Positions 8,888 to 18,819 are shown, numbered from the stretch's first letter. The stretch: 64,000 nt of DNA from Mycolicibacterium hodleri (GCF_006439015.1 NZ_RCZG01000003.1:187278-251277), one strand, 5' to 3'. Notes: generated by a model from the letters alone, not told the origin. Numbers and translations: made by a program.

Positions 8888-9714
8888 TGCCCGAGATCGC
8901 CGTCGATGACGACGTGAAGGTCTACTACACCGAGCACGGAAGCGGTCCCGCCGTCCTCTTGTTACACGGCTGGTCGTGCGACGGCACCGACTGGAGTTGG
9001 CTCGCAGCCGATCTCGCCGACGATCACCGGGTTATCGTCGTCGACCAGCGTGGTCACGGCGGATCCTCCCCGACAGCTGGCCCCTTCGGTGCGCGGATCC
9101 TCGCGGAGGACGCCGCGGCGGTTCTGCGCGGGCTCGGAATCGAACGTGCCATCGTCATCGGCCATTCGATGGGAACCATCGTCGCATCAGCACTGGCGGT
9201 CGAGCATCCCGATATTGTCTCGGCACTCGTCCTGGCGGACCCGGTGTACGGCCAACCCGACGAGGTGCTTGAGCCGGTCGTAGCGGCACTGCGCGCCCAG
9301 CCGCTGGAGGTGGCGCTGCAACTGTTCGAGGGATTCTACGTATCCGAATCGCCTGCCTGGCAACGTCTTTGGCATGAACGACGGCTACGAAGCACGCCAG
9401 AGAACGTCATCCGCGACGCGTTCTGCGCGCTCTATTCCGGCCCTGACGGAATCGGGCTAGCCTCGGTCGGCCAAGACTACCTACGCGGTCGGAAGTGCCC
9501 GGTGCTCGCCGTGTACTCGGGGACCGGCACCGCGGTTCCTGAGTGGGATCGAGCGCTGCCCCATCGCGACGAAGACGAGATCCTGGTCTGGAAGGACAAC
9601 GGGCACTTCCTTCATCAGGAGCGACCAGAACAATTCGCCGCTCTGACCCGACGGTGGCTGGACGATCTCGCCACGACGGATTCACCCGCCGTGCCCGCCG
9701 GAGTACGCGCATGA
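8884..9714 (+). CDS. Alpha/beta hydrolase (serine type)
   Basis: The 276-residue protein begins MMPEIAVDDDVKVYYTEHGS. It has LLHGWSCDGTDW for the oxyanion hole, IVIGHSMGTIVAS with a Ser nucleophile and DNGHFLHQE with the catalytic His. It therefore differs from the Asp-type hydrolase before it. Starts at 8884 and 8887 are both ATG; the first overlaps the upstream TGA. Likely activities are esterase, lactonase or C-C (beta-diketone) hydrolase, the last of which would suit a ThDP/dione pathway, but the sequence does not decide. Confidence 0.8.
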   Translation: MMPEIAVDDDVKVYYTEHGSGPAVLLLHGWSCDGTDWSWLAADLADDHRVIVVDQRGHGGSSPTAGPFGARILAEDAAAVLRGLGIERAIVIGHSMGTIVASALAVEHPDIVSALVLADPVYGQPDEVLEPVVAALRAQPLEVALQLFEGFYVSESPAWQRLWHERRLRSTPENVIRDAFCALYSGPDGIGLASVGQDYLRGRKCPVLAVYSGTGTAVPEWDRALPHRDEDEILVWKDNGHFLHQERPEQFAALTRRWLDDLATTDSPAVPAGVRA

Positions 9715-11156
9715 TCCTGACCTACACCGAGTTGTTCATCAACGGACGCTGGGTCCAACCCAACTCCGAGAACACCATCACCGTCCGCTCGGCCAACACC
9801 GGCGAAGTCGTCGGTCAGGTAGTCGAGGCGAACACTGCAGACGTCGACGCTGCCGTGGACGCCGCCCATCGGGCATTCCAGGATCCCGACGGCTGGTCGA
9901 CCTGGGAGCCGGCCCGGCGGGCCGCGGCGATGGAGAGCCTCGCCGTCGCGTTGGAAGCGCGCGCCGAGGAGATGGGCCGCCGAGTCAGCACCCAGAACGG
10001 AATGCCGATCGCGATATCCCCTCGCCTGGAAGGCGGCTATCCGGTCACGGTGTTGCGCTACACCGCGGGACTGCTCAGTGACTTCGAACAGGAGGTCACG
10101 CGGCCGCACCTCTTCGGCGGCGAGACCACCGTGCGCCGCGATCCCCTCGGCGTCGTCGCCGCGATCGCCCCATGGAACTTTCCGCAGACCCTGGCATCGT
10201 TCAAGTACGCGCCCGCCCTCGCGGCCGGCTGCACGCTCGTCATCAAGCCATCCCGCGAGACCGTCCTGGATTCAATGCTCTTCGCCGAAGCCGTCGCCGA
10301 ATCCGACATTCCCCCCGGAGTGATCAACATCGTGTCGGGCGGCGGGATCGTCGGAACCCACCTCGTCGCCCACCCCGATGTCGCCAAAGTGGCCTTCACC
10401 GGCTCCACACGCATCGGTCGTCAGATTGCGGAAACGTGTGGTCGGCTGCTCCGCCCCGTCAGCCTGGAACTCGGCGGGAAGTCCGCTGCCATCATCCTCG
10501 ACGACGCCGATCTCGACCTGGCCACGATCGGCCCGGATCTGTTGCGCGCCACGATGACCAACAACGGGCAAACCTGCTACCTGGGAACAAGGATCTTGGC
10601 GCCACGACAACGCTATGACGACGTCATCGACGCGTTCACCAACCTCATCGAATCGCTGACCGTCGGAGACTCGTTGGATCCCGAGACCCAGGTCGGACCG
10701 ATGGCGTCGGAGAGCCACCGCGAGCGAGTCGAACAGTACATCGCCAAGGGACGAGCGGAGGGCGCGCGACTGATCACCGGCGGCGGCCGGCCCGACGGAC
10801 TGACGCAGGGCTGGTTCGTGCAGCCCACCATCTTCGCCGACGTCGACAACTCCTCCACCATCGCGCAGGAGGAGATCTTCGGACCCGTTCTGTCGATCAT
10901 TTCCTACGGCGAAGACGACGACGCCGTGCGCATCGCGAACGACTCGGACTACGGCCTGGCCGGCACGGTGTGGACCGCCGACAAAGGACGGGGTGAGCGG
11001 GTCGCACGTCGCGTGCAAACCGGCACGATCGGGGTCAATCGGTACGCGGTGGACCCCGCAGCGCCCTTCGGCGGCATCAAGGACAGCGGTTTGGGTCGCG
11101 AATTGGGTCCCGACTCGCTGAACCCTTACTTCCAGATCAAATCGATTTACACCTGA
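9711..11156 (+). CDS. NAD(P)-dependent aldehyde dehydrogenase
   Basis: Length is 481 residues, as expected. The motifs are APWNFPQTL near the cofactor site, FTGSTRIGRQI, LELGGKSAAI with the general-base Glu, NNGQTCYLG with the catalytic Cys, and QEEIFGPVL. The ATG overlaps the previous stop, so this is still the same operon. It would oxidise an aldehyde, possibly one released by the ThDP enzyme or made from an alcohol, to the acid that the next gene could activate. All catalytic residues are present. Confidence 0.92.
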   Translation: MILTYTELFINGRWVQPNSENTITVRSANTGEVVGQVVEANTADVDAAVDAAHRAFQDPDGWSTWEPARRAAAMESLAVALEARAEEMGRRVSTQNGMPIAISPRLEGGYPVTVLRYTAGLLSDFEQEVTRPHLFGGETTVRRDPLGVVAAIAPWNFPQTLASFKYAPALAAGCTLVIKPSRETVLDSMLFAEAVAESDIPPGVINIVSGGGIVGTHLVAHPDVAKVAFTGSTRIGRQIAETCGRLLRPVSLELGGKSAAIILDDADLDLATIGPDLLRATMTNNGQTCYLGTRILAPRQRYDDVIDAFTNLIESLTVGDSLDPETQVGPMASESHRERVEQYIAKGRAEGARLITGGGRPDGLTQGWFVQPTIFADVDNSSTIAQEEIFGPVLSIISYGEDDDAVRIANDSDYGLAGTVWTADKGRGERVARRVQTGTIGVNRYAVDPAAPFGGIKDSGLGRELGPDSLNPYFQIKSIYT

Positions 11157-11221
11157 CAAAAGATTCCGCGACCGATTGCGCGTAGTCGTGTCCTTCGATT
11201 CGTTCCTGAGAGGAATGGCCC

Positions 11222-12823
11222 GTGAACTCGACAGTCCTACGAAGCCCGTTTACAGGCTTCGCTCCGGACTTCCGTATTGCCGACTTGGTGCGCCACAACG
11301 CAGCCGAGTTCGGGGAACGTGCGGCCATCACGGCGGACGTCAACACCTTGAGCTACAACGAGCTGGACAAGCGCACTAACCGCGTCGCTCAGGCGCTGCG
11401 CGGCATGGAAGATACATTGCACGCTCGGATTGCGGTGCTGGACAAGAACTCTCCAACCGTCGTGGAAGTGCTGATGGGGAGCGCGAAGGCGGGGCTGGTG
11501 ACGGTGCCGCTCAATTGGCGCCTGTCGCCCGCCGAGCTGCTTGCCGTACTCCAGGATTGTCAGGCGACGGTGCTCATCGCCAGCGACGAATTCGGCGCAC
11601 ACCTCGCTGCGGTGACCACTGAGCTCCCCGAGTTGCGAATCATCGCAGTGCCGTCCTCGGGCACGTCACACGCTTCCGGCATCGGCCTCGACTACGAACG
11701 GTGGATCGAGGCGTACGAGCCCGTCGACCCGGGACACCGCGGCGACGCTGATGATCCCGTATTGCTGCTGTACACCTCGGGAACCACCGGAACACCCAAG
11801 GGCGTGGTGGGAACCAACCGCAACCTGGCCGCGACGAGCAGTGTTGCAGCCCAGTGGGGCGTCGATGGCAGCACCGTCATGTTGGTCGCCATGCCGTTGT
11901 TCCACATCGGCGGTCTCAGTCTCGTGTTCATCACGCTGCAGCACGGCGGGCAGATGTTGATGATTCGCGAAGTGAAACCGGTCCAGCTGCTCGACACCAT
12001 GGTCGCGAGCCGGGTCACCAACGCCTTTCTGGTGCCGTCCGTGATCGCGTCACTGGTCGATGTGGACGACGCAGCGAACCGGGACTGGTCGTCGCTGCGG
12101 TCCATCACCTACGGCGCGTCACCCATCACTCCGGCGCTGCTGCTGCGAGCCTTGAAAACGTTCAAGCGCCCCCTATTCCAGGTGTACGGCATGACCGAAA
12201 CACACGGAGCGATCACGCAACTCATCGCCGATGACCACGATCCAGGCGGTCCCCGTGAATACCTGATGAGATCGGCGGGGCGCCCGTATCCATGGGTCGA
12301 ACTACGCACGGTCGACCTGAACAGCGGAGCTCCGACACCCGTCGGCGAACCCGGCGAACTATGGGTGCGCAGCCCGGGCTGCACCCCCGGGTACTTCAAC
12401 AAGCCCACCGAGACGAGCTCCGCGATCGACGCGGACGGATGGTTGCATACCTGTGACGTCGCTTTCATCAACGCCGACGGCTACCTGACGATCAGCGACC
12501 GCCTGAAGGACATGATCATCAGCGGCGGCGAGAACGTCTACCCGGTGGAGGTGGAGGCAATCCTGGCCGGCCATCCAGCGGTGGCTGCTGTCGCCGTGAT
12601 CGGACTGCCCGACGAGCGCTGGGGGGAGGCCATACATGCTGCGGTGCAACTGCATTCGAACAGTCACATCGAAGCAGACGAGCTACGGCAGTACGCGCGA
12701 CAGCATCTCGCGGGCTACAAGTGCCCGAAATCGATTGAGTTCGTCGCAAGCCTCCCCCTATCGCCCACCGGGAAGATCCTCAAACGCGAGATCCGAGCTC
12801 GCTCAACGAAAGGACCGCAGTAG
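11222..12823 (+). CDS. AMP-forming acyl-CoA synthetase (class I adenylate-forming)
   Basis: The protein has 533 residues. It carries the P-loop-like YTSGTTGTPKG near residue 180, YGMTETHG, DRLKDMIISGGENVYP at the hinge, and the catalytic Lys in PLSPTGKILKRE. The GTG start has a good ribosome site (GAGGAATGGCCC). A 65-base gap separates it from the aldehyde dehydrogenase, short enough for the same transcript. It likely ligates CoA to a medium-chain or cyclic carboxylate produced upstream. The usual TGD motif in the GWL-x-TGD segment reads TCD here, a minor deviation. Confidence 0.9.
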   Translation: MNSTVLRSPFTGFAPDFRIADLVRHNAAEFGERAAITADVNTLSYNELDKRTNRVAQALRGMEDTLHARIAVLDKNSPTVVEVLMGSAKAGLVTVPLNWRLSPAELLAVLQDCQATVLIASDEFGAHLAAVTTELPELRIIAVPSSGTSHASGIGLDYERWIEAYEPVDPGHRGDADDPVLLLYTSGTTGTPKGVVGTNRNLAATSSVAAQWGVDGSTVMLVAMPLFHIGGLSLVFITLQHGGQMLMIREVKPVQLLDTMVASRVTNAFLVPSVIASLVDVDDAANRDWSSLRSITYGASPITPALLLRALKTFKRPLFQVYGMTETHGAITQLIADDHDPGGPREYLMRSAGRPYPWVELRTVDLNSGAPTPVGEPGELWVRSPGCTPGYFNKPTETSSAIDADGWLHTCDVAFINADGYLTISDRLKDMIISGGENVYPVEVEAILAGHPAVAAVAVIGLPDERWGEAIHAAVQLHSNSHIEADELRQYARQHLAGYKCPKSIEFVASLPLSPTGKILKREIRARSTKGPQ

Positions 12824-13569
12824 TGGACCCCACGTCGCGGCGCGTCGCGCTGGTCACCGGTGCATCCCGCGGGATAGGCGCCGAAATCAGCCGACGTCTG
12901 GTGGCGGAGGGTTACGGAATCACCCTTACCGCTCGTCGACCCGCCGGACTCGAAAGCATGGTCGCCGACCTGCAGTCCGGTGGCGCCGCGGCCCATGGAA
13001 TACCGGCGAATATGGCCGACCCCGAGTCGATCACCGATCTGGTTGCCGCGCATGAACGCTGTTTCGGCCGCCTCGACTTACTGGTTCTTAGTGCCGGCGC
13101 GGGATCCGACGAACGCGTTATCGATTTGACTCTCAAGGCAGTCGATCTCCAGCTGTCGGTCAACCTGCGCGCGCAGATGATGCTGGTGTCGGCACTCCTT
13201 CCACTGCTGCGCGCAACGGCCGGCGCAGAACCGCACCTGGGTGCGCGCGTCGTCGGGTTGGCCTCGATTACCGGCGTCGCCGCCGAACCCGGCCTCAGCG
13301 TGTATGGAGCCACGAAGGCAGCCTTGATCTCGTTCTGCGAAGCCGTATCGACCGAGGAGTCCACGAACGGCGTCAGTGCGACCGCAATATGTCCGGGATA
13401 CGTAGCTACCGATATGACGACGTCGATCCAACAACGCGTCCCCGCCGACTCGATGGTCACCGCAGCCGACATCGCCGAGATGGTCGTGGCGTTGTCGAGA
13501 CTGTCGGCGAAAACCGTTGTGCCGACCGTAGTCATGACACGCGCCGGCAGCGAGTTGTGGCGTGCCTAG
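12823..13569 (+). CDS. Short-chain dehydrogenase/reductase
   Basis: This 248-residue classical SDR has TGASRGIGAEISRRL at the N-terminus, VLSAGAG in place of the usual NNAG, a Ser in GLASITGVA and the Y-G-A-T-K active site. The GTG start shares one base with the acyl-CoA synthetase stop, and its end overlaps the next gene by 8 bases. In a CoA/PHA setting it may act as a 3-oxoacyl-CoA or related reductase; that role is inferred from context. Confidence 0.85.
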   Translation: MDPTSRRVALVTGASRGIGAEISRRLVAEGYGITLTARRPAGLESMVADLQSGGAAAHGIPANMADPESITDLVAAHERCFGRLDLLVLSAGAGSDERVIDLTLKAVDLQLSVNLRAQMMLVSALLPLLRATAGAEPHLGARVVGLASITGVAAEPGLSVYGATKAALISFCEAVSTEESTNGVSATAICPGYVATDMTTSIQQRVPADSMVTAADIAEMVVALSRLSAKTVVPTVVMTRAGSELWRA

Positions 13570-14425
13570 CTTGTCGGTGGTCCCCCCCAAACCTGCACCC
13601 GCGGCGCTCGCGCCGCGCTTTCGCGAGGGAAAGGGCACGCCGCTGCTGCTGCTCCACGGCCTGGGCATGTCGTGGCGAGCATGGGAGCCACTGCTGCCGG
13701 ACTGTTCGGCGCACCACGACGTGCTTGCTCCCACACTTCCCGGCCACCGCGGCGCCACGACCTGGAGCGGTGAATTCTCCATTGCCGCACTAGCCGACGC
13801 CGTCGAAGGCGAACTGGACGCGGCCGGTTTCTCCACTGCGCACATGGTCGGCAATTCATTGGGCGGATGGGTGGCGCTGGAACTGGGACGACGTGGTCGC
13901 GCGCGCTCGCTGACAGCCATCTCACCGGCCGGGGCGTGGCGAACCCGACGCGACCTCATCAGATTGAATCTCGCCATCGGCAGCAGCGAATTGCTGATGA
14001 GAAACCCACTTGTTTCACGCACATTGGCGCTGTCACTGCGCCAGTCCCAGGGCAGACGTTTGGCGTTCTCGACGTTGATGGAACGCGGCGACCGGATGAC
14101 GGTGCAGCAAGCGCGCGACACCATCGCAGACTTCCGGGCCTGCACCGTGGTCGGCGACGTGTTGCGCAGCGGGTGGCGGGACGGCTCGTTCCAAGCCCTG
14201 GAGGAAGCCAGATATCCGATTCGGTTGATCTGGGGACGGCGCGACAAGATCATTCCCTACCAACTCTACGGCGCGCCCTATCTCAACCGATTGCCCTCGG
14301 TCACACAGATTGGGCTGCCCGGCGCCGGCCACGTTCCGATGCACGATGCAACCGGCATTCTGAGTGCGTTGATTCTGCAGCTCACCGCACACCAGGACCT
14401 ACTCCAATCAGAGGGAACGCCATGA
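13562..14425 (+). CDS. Alpha/beta hydrolase (serine type)
   Basis: The 287-residue protein has LLLHGLGMSWRAWEP, MVGNSLGGWVALEL (Ser nucleophile in G-N-S-L-G-G) and GAGHVPMHD with the catalytic His. The GTG start overlaps the SDR stop. Position next to PhaE/PhaC-like genes suggests a thioesterase or esterase working on the same acyl products, or a depolymerase-type partner; it lacks the PhaC-type Cys. Confidence 0.8.
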   Translation: MPSLSVVPPKPAPAALAPRFREGKGTPLLLLHGLGMSWRAWEPLLPDCSAHHDVLAPTLPGHRGATTWSGEFSIAALADAVEGELDAAGFSTAHMVGNSLGGWVALELGRRGRARSLTAISPAGAWRTRRDLIRLNLAIGSSELLMRNPLVSRTLALSLRQSQGRRLAFSTLMERGDRMTVQQARDTIADFRACTVVGDVLRSGWRDGSFQALEEARYPIRLIWGRRDKIIPYQLYGAPYLNRLPSVTQIGLPGAGHVPMHDATGILSALILQLTAHQDLLQSEGTP

Positions 14426-14736
14426 CCGCGATGCCACAGTGGCAGCGACTGGTGCTCGACGCGCAAGAGAACATCGGCAAACAAGCCAGGGCCGTACTGG
14501 ACAGCGGCGAATTCGCTTCGGGGACCGGGCTTGTCAAGGCCGCACAACGCGAGATCGGCAAACGCGCCGAGGAATCGTCACGCAAGGTCTTGCATTTGCT
14601 CAATCTGCCCGCCGGAAGCGACATCGATCGTCTCCTCCGACAGATCGCAGCGTTGCAGTGGCAAGTCCGCGAACTTACCAAGAGCGTCGAGGACATTGCC
14701 GATCTATCCAAGCACGCCGACAACGGAGACGCGTAG
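14422..14736 (+). CDS. Small PhaE-like subunit of a class III PHA synthase
   Basis: This is a 104-residue protein from ATG 14422, overlapping the previous stop (ATGA). The C-terminal part HLLNLPAGSDIDRLLRQIAA followed by L-Q-W-Q-V-R-E-L-T resembles the end of PhaE: Leu-Pro, then a Ser/Arg-Asp-Ile/Val-Asp coiled coil. PhaE is normally about 350 residues, so this is a miniature form with essentially only the C-terminal coiled coil plus an amphipathic N-terminus. Its stop shares one base with the phaC-like start. It probably binds and activates that synthase. A phasin-like role is the alternative. Confidence 0.6.
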   Translation: MTAMPQWQRLVLDAQENIGKQARAVLDSGEFASGTGLVKAAQREIGKRAEESSRKVLHLLNLPAGSDIDRLLRQIAALQWQVRELTKSVEDIADLSKHADNGDA

Positions 14737-15842
14737 TGCTCGTGGACGTTACGCAACGACTCAACCGCGAGATCGACCGCACCGCATTTCGATTGCGCAA
14801 CGGCATCAAGCACTTTCGCGGTGTGGATCAAGCAGAGGTCGGCCCAAGCCCCCGCCGCCTGGTCTGGTCGCGCGACAAGGTGAGGCTCTACAGGTACGTC
14901 AGCCCCACCTCTCACCAAACCCGCGCGCGACCGCTGCTGCTGGTCATGAGTTTGGTGACCACCCCTTTGGTGTTCGACTTACAGAGCGGCAACAGTCTGA
15001 TCGAACGTCTCGTCGACGACGGCCACACCGTCTACCTCATCGATTGGGGCATCCCCGACGAGATCGAAGCGTTCAACACACTGCAAACGTACTGCGACGA
15101 CTACATTCCGCGAGCTGTAGGCGCCGTCGTCGACGATGCACACTGTGCTGACGTGACGTTGTTCGGCTACTGCCTGGGAGCGGTGTTCAGCCTCCTCAGC
15201 GTTGCCGCGCACCCCCAGATCAGGGTGGCCGACCTTGTGCTGCTCGCGACACCCGTCGACTTCACGCGCATGGACCCCTTGAGCAATATCCTGCGCAACG
15301 AGCGCTTAGAGGTTGACGACCTGCTCGACGAAACGGGAAACTTACCCAGCTCCACCATGCTCGAGGCCTTTCGGATGGTCGAGCCCGTAGGCGAGGTCGT
15401 CACCTATCTCAATCTGTGGAACAGCCTCAGCGATCCCGACCGGCTCGCAGCCCACCAGGCGCTCATTCGTTGGTCGAGCGGCCACATTCCGTTCCCCGGT
15501 ACGGTTTTGCGGCAAATAGTCGACTTGTTCATCCGCGACGATGCGCTAGTTCGCGGCGTGGTGCCCCTGAATGGCCGCCAAATCGACCTGCACACCATCA
15601 CGCGACCCGTGCTCAGCGTGCTCGGCAGCAACGACCGGCTCGTTCCGCCTGCCTCCAGTGCACCCTTGCCGGAGGTGCTCGCAGGTGCACAACTGAAGAC
15701 CATCGAACTCACCGCCGGTCACGCCGGACTCTTCGTTGGGCGCAAAGCGCACAACCAGCTCATACCCGCCGTCCTGGAATGGCTTGACACCAGCAATCCA
15801 CGAACTCCTTTCAGCGAAAGGTCGCACCATGCCGACGCCTAG
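14736..15842 (+). CDS. phaC: Class III polyhydroxyalkanoate synthase-like protein (PhaC)
   Basis: At 368 residues this has the size of class III PhaC. It has the lipase-like box FGYCLGA with Cys instead of Ser, the hallmark of PHA synthases, plus YLIDWGIPD, an Asp in LGSNDRLVPP and the His in TAGHAGLFVG. It polymerises hydroxyacyl-CoA or moves the acyl group to another acceptor. The GTG start shares a base with the PhaE-like stop, and a GNAT gene overlaps its 3' end. No phasin or reductase PhaB of the usual type is adjacent, so a specialised acyltransferase role is possible. Confidence 0.78.
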   Translation: MLVDVTQRLNREIDRTAFRLRNGIKHFRGVDQAEVGPSPRRLVWSRDKVRLYRYVSPTSHQTRARPLLLVMSLVTTPLVFDLQSGNSLIERLVDDGHTVYLIDWGIPDEIEAFNTLQTYCDDYIPRAVGAVVDDAHCADVTLFGYCLGAVFSLLSVAAHPQIRVADLVLLATPVDFTRMDPLSNILRNERLEVDDLLDETGNLPSSTMLEAFRMVEPVGEVVTYLNLWNSLSDPDRLAAHQALIRWSSGHIPFPGTVLRQIVDLFIRDDALVRGVVPLNGRQIDLHTITRPVLSVLGSNDRLVPPASSAPLPEVLAGAQLKTIELTAGHAGLFVGRKAHNQLIPAVLEWLDTSNPRTPFSERSHHADA

Positions 15843-16392
15843 CGAGCCGGTGGGCTTGACCACCGACCCACCGATCAGGGTGCGCGCACTCGGCCAACCC
15901 GACAACGATCAACTCGTCGACCTGCTGCTGGCGATACCAGACGGAGAACACCTCTTCGTGAAGCACGACATCAGCCGACCCGAAGCGGTAACGGCTTGGC
16001 TGAACGACACAACCGCTCACTGGGAGGGGGCGTTCAACGGTTCGGATCTAGTCGGTGCTGTGGCAGTCGTGCCCGGCGAAGGATGGTCATCCCACGTGGG
16101 AGAACTTCGAATGGTCGTTCATCCCAACCACCGCCGAGCGGGAATCGGTGCGTGCCTCGCCAATGAGGCGTTGATCGAAGCAATCAACGCCGGCTTCGTC
16201 GTGGTCACCGTCCAGGCACTGGCGGAACAGACAGGTGTGCTCAAACTGTTTCGCGGCCTCGGCTTCGTTCCCGAGGCACTCCTGACCGATCACGTCCGCG
16301 AACCCAACGGCCAACTTCACGACCTGGTCGTGCTCAGTCACTCTGTCCAGGCGGCGGCCGAACGGCTGCAACTCATGGGCGAAACCACATAA
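15829..16392 (+). CDS. GNAT-family N-acetyltransferase
   Basis: The 187-residue protein has the acetyl-CoA-binding motif A, VHPNHRRAGIGACLANEAL, and a C-terminal VLKLFRGLGF. The ATG at 15829 has a Shine-Dalgarno-like GAAAGG and overlaps the phaC-like gene by 14 bases, so it closes the operon. Within a PHA-type cluster it may modify a protein or small molecule; the acceptor cannot be predicted. Confidence 0.82.
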   Translation: MPTPSEPVGLTTDPPIRVRALGQPDNDQLVDLLLAIPDGEHLFVKHDISRPEAVTAWLNDTTAHWEGAFNGSDLVGAVAVVPGEGWSSHVGELRMVVHPNHRRAGIGACLANEALIEAINAGFVVVTVQALAEQTGVLKLFRGLGFVPEALLTDHVREPNGQLHDLVVLSHSVQAAAERLQLMGETT

Positions 16393-16407
16393 CGTGCCAA
16401 TCAGCCT

Positions 16408-17100
16408 GTGCTGAGACCACCCTCCTCACCGCTATCGAACGGGACGGGTGAGGACCCCATTGACAACGGCGCCTCCGGCGGCGCGGAGCTGTTCCAGCAC
16501 CGCTTCAAGCTGCTGGCCGAAATGTCATCTGATGGCGTCTGCGTTCATCGAGACGGACGAATCGTCTACGCGAATGCCGCAGCTATCCGGTGGATGGGCG
16601 TAGATCCTGCGGTAGGGCTGATCGGCCGACGGGTTGCCGAATTCGTCCACGCGGACTCATATCCGGATGTAGAGCGCAGACTCCAAGGCCTGCAGCGCGA
16701 AGGTGACTCCGCACGCCCGACCGAGGTCGTGATGGGCCGGCCCGAGAAGTCGGCCCGCGACGTCCAGGCCTCCTCGACCCGGATCGAATGGAACGGGAGC
16801 CCTGCAGTGCTGAGCACCTTCAAGGACCTGACCGCTGTCAAAGCCTCAGCAGTGCTGAAGGTTCAAGCAGCCTTGCTGGACCACGTCAGCGACGCAGTCA
16901 TCGGCGTCTCCCTGACCGGAACGGTCACGGCGTGGAACGCCGGCGCAGAAGCCGTCTATCGACTCGACGCCGAACAGGCGCTCAACCTTCCCGTGAACGA
17001 GGCCGTCGGCGCTCCCCTGGACGCTCAGAGTGATCCATACCGGCGTGTCCGGAGGCTTCACAACGTGACAGCTCCCTTCGGTTGGTGGGGCGCAATCTGA
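16408..17100 (+). pseudogene. PAS-domain sensor protein, 3'-truncated by an IS
   Basis: Two PAS domains are visible: FKLLAEMSSDGVCVHRDGRI (about residues 34-150) and LLDHVSDAVIGVSLTGTVTA (about 152 onward). Native coding sequence ends near 17030 (VNEAVGAPLDAQ), where the terminal inverted repeat of the IS3-family element begins; the last roughly 23 codons are IS sequence. The missing C-terminus would have been an output domain (histidine kinase, GGDEF or ANTAR). It does not reappear on the far side of the IS. The GTG start follows the GNAT stop by 15 bases. Confidence 0.75.
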
Positions 17101-17977
17101 GCGTAGTGGAGTTCCTCAGCTCGGTCGGGGGTCAGATCGCAGCAGTAGGTGTTCGGGCGTTCCCGGTTGTACCAGGCGACCCATTCGGCGGTGGCCAGAG
17201 ACAGCTCGGCCATCCCTGGATACCTCGGGCCGTAGTCGACGGGCTCATTTTTGTAGTCGGCGTTCACCGACTCCGCGAGGGCGTTATCGTAGCTATCGCC
17301 AACCGTCCCGATCGAGGTGAGGATCCCCTGGTCGGCAAGGTGCTGCGTGAAGGCCACAGCGGTGTACTGCGACCTGGCGTCGCTATGGTGAATCAAAGCA
17401 TCCAGATCGGTTGTGCTAGAACGCTTTCTGAAATCAAAGGCCTGATTAATCGCATCAGTGACCAGCTGCTGCGTCATCTCTGAGGCTACCTTCCAGCCGA
17501 CGATTTTGCGGGCGAACACATCCACGACGAACGCCGTATACGCCCATCCCACGCCGGTGCGGCAATACGTAAAGTCAGCAACCCAAAGCCTATTCGGTGC
17601 GGCAGCGGTGAACTTGCGGCCCACCCGATCCGGGGCACGCTGCGCCGCCGGGTTCGCAATCGTGGTCTTCGGTGTTTTGCGTTTGTTCGCACCCCGCCAG
17701 CCGCGATCTCGCATCACCCGCTCAACAGAACAGCGTGATACATCAACCCCCCTGCTGCGCAACCTAATCCATGTCTTACGCGACCCCAACCGCTGGTTGA
17801 GCGGGTTGGCCTGCCGAAGCTCGAAAATATGGTCGGCAAGCTCGTCGTCTTTGATCTCCTGCTTGCTGGGCCCCGACCTACCGAGGTGCTCGTAGAACGT
17901 TGATGGGGCGATCCTGATGCCATTGGCAGGTCCCCGATAGTCGGACCACTTCGTTCTAGAGCCGTATGTGATTGATG

Positions 17978-18819
17978 TCAGTCGATCTCGCAGCCTTCCA
18001 CCGGTTGGTGGGTGTGGGTGCATCGGGCAGCGTACTCGGCCGGGGTGAGGTAGCCGAGTGATGAGTGCCGGTGTCGGTTGTTGTGTCGTCTTTGAAGTCC
18101 TCGATCACCACCCGCGCCTCGAGGAGACTCGTCCAGTGGTTGCGGTTCAGACACTCCTTCCGCAGCCGATTGTTGAAGGATTCAATGTGCCCGTTATTCC
18201 ACGGCGTCCCAGGCGGGATGTAGCAGATGCCGATCCGATCACCGCAGAACTGCTGCAGCACATGAGAAATGAACTCCGGACCGTTATCCATCCTGAGCAC
18301 CAGCGGCGGGCCGCCCCACAACGCGAACGCCTTGTCCAACTCCACCGTCAACCGCTCCGCGGTAATCGAGCGCTCCACGATGTTCATCAACGACAGCCGG
18401 GTGTGCTCGTCGATCATCGAGCAGATCTTGATGGCCTTACCGTCGACGGTGGAATCGAACTGAAAGTCAAGCGCCCATACGACTTTGGGTGCATCGGCTT
18501 CCACTTGAGGGGTCGAGCTGACGCCGGCACGCTTGCAGGGGTGGTAGATCCGCTCCTGCAACCCTTCCCCTTTCCACAGCCGGTGCACCTTCTTCTTGTT
18601 CACTCGTACGCCCTGGTCATGCCTCAGGTGCGCCCACGCGCGACGGAACCCGTGCACGGGGTGTTCGCGCGCGTAGGTGCGTAGCGTGACCCTCAGATCT
18701 GCATCAGGATCGGCGGGTGTCTCTGCGATCGGGATGCGGGCATAGGTGGAACGGGGAAGCCCAACTGCTCTGCACGCCAATCGTTTCGACAGCTTCATCG
18801 TTGTGACGAGCATGTCCAC
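17978..18819 (-). pseudogene. Inner IS transposase orfB, frameshifted
   Basis: An IS3-family integrase-type transposase starting MDMLVTTMKLSKRL. DDE core segments are present: WALDFQFD and MDNGPEF, followed by the region with the Glu (NNGHIESFNNRLRKE). A one-base deletion near 18086 shifts the frame after DFKDD. The displaced frame restores the normal ending RHRHSSLGYLTPAEYAAR and stops at 17978-17980. The catalytic residues precede the shift, so a shortened protein of altered C-terminus could be made, but the native gene is broken. Confidence 0.8.

Noticed and set aside
11157..11221. A third IclR site between the aldehyde dehydrogenase and acyl-CoA synthetase genes
   Set aside because: No match to the CAATAGTGGCAT core was found in this interval.
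17058..18023. A complete 321-residue transposase of a stand-alone IS
   Set aside because: Its first 35 or so residues are encoded by the inner IS end; the true gene continues beyond the inner element at 19204-19298.
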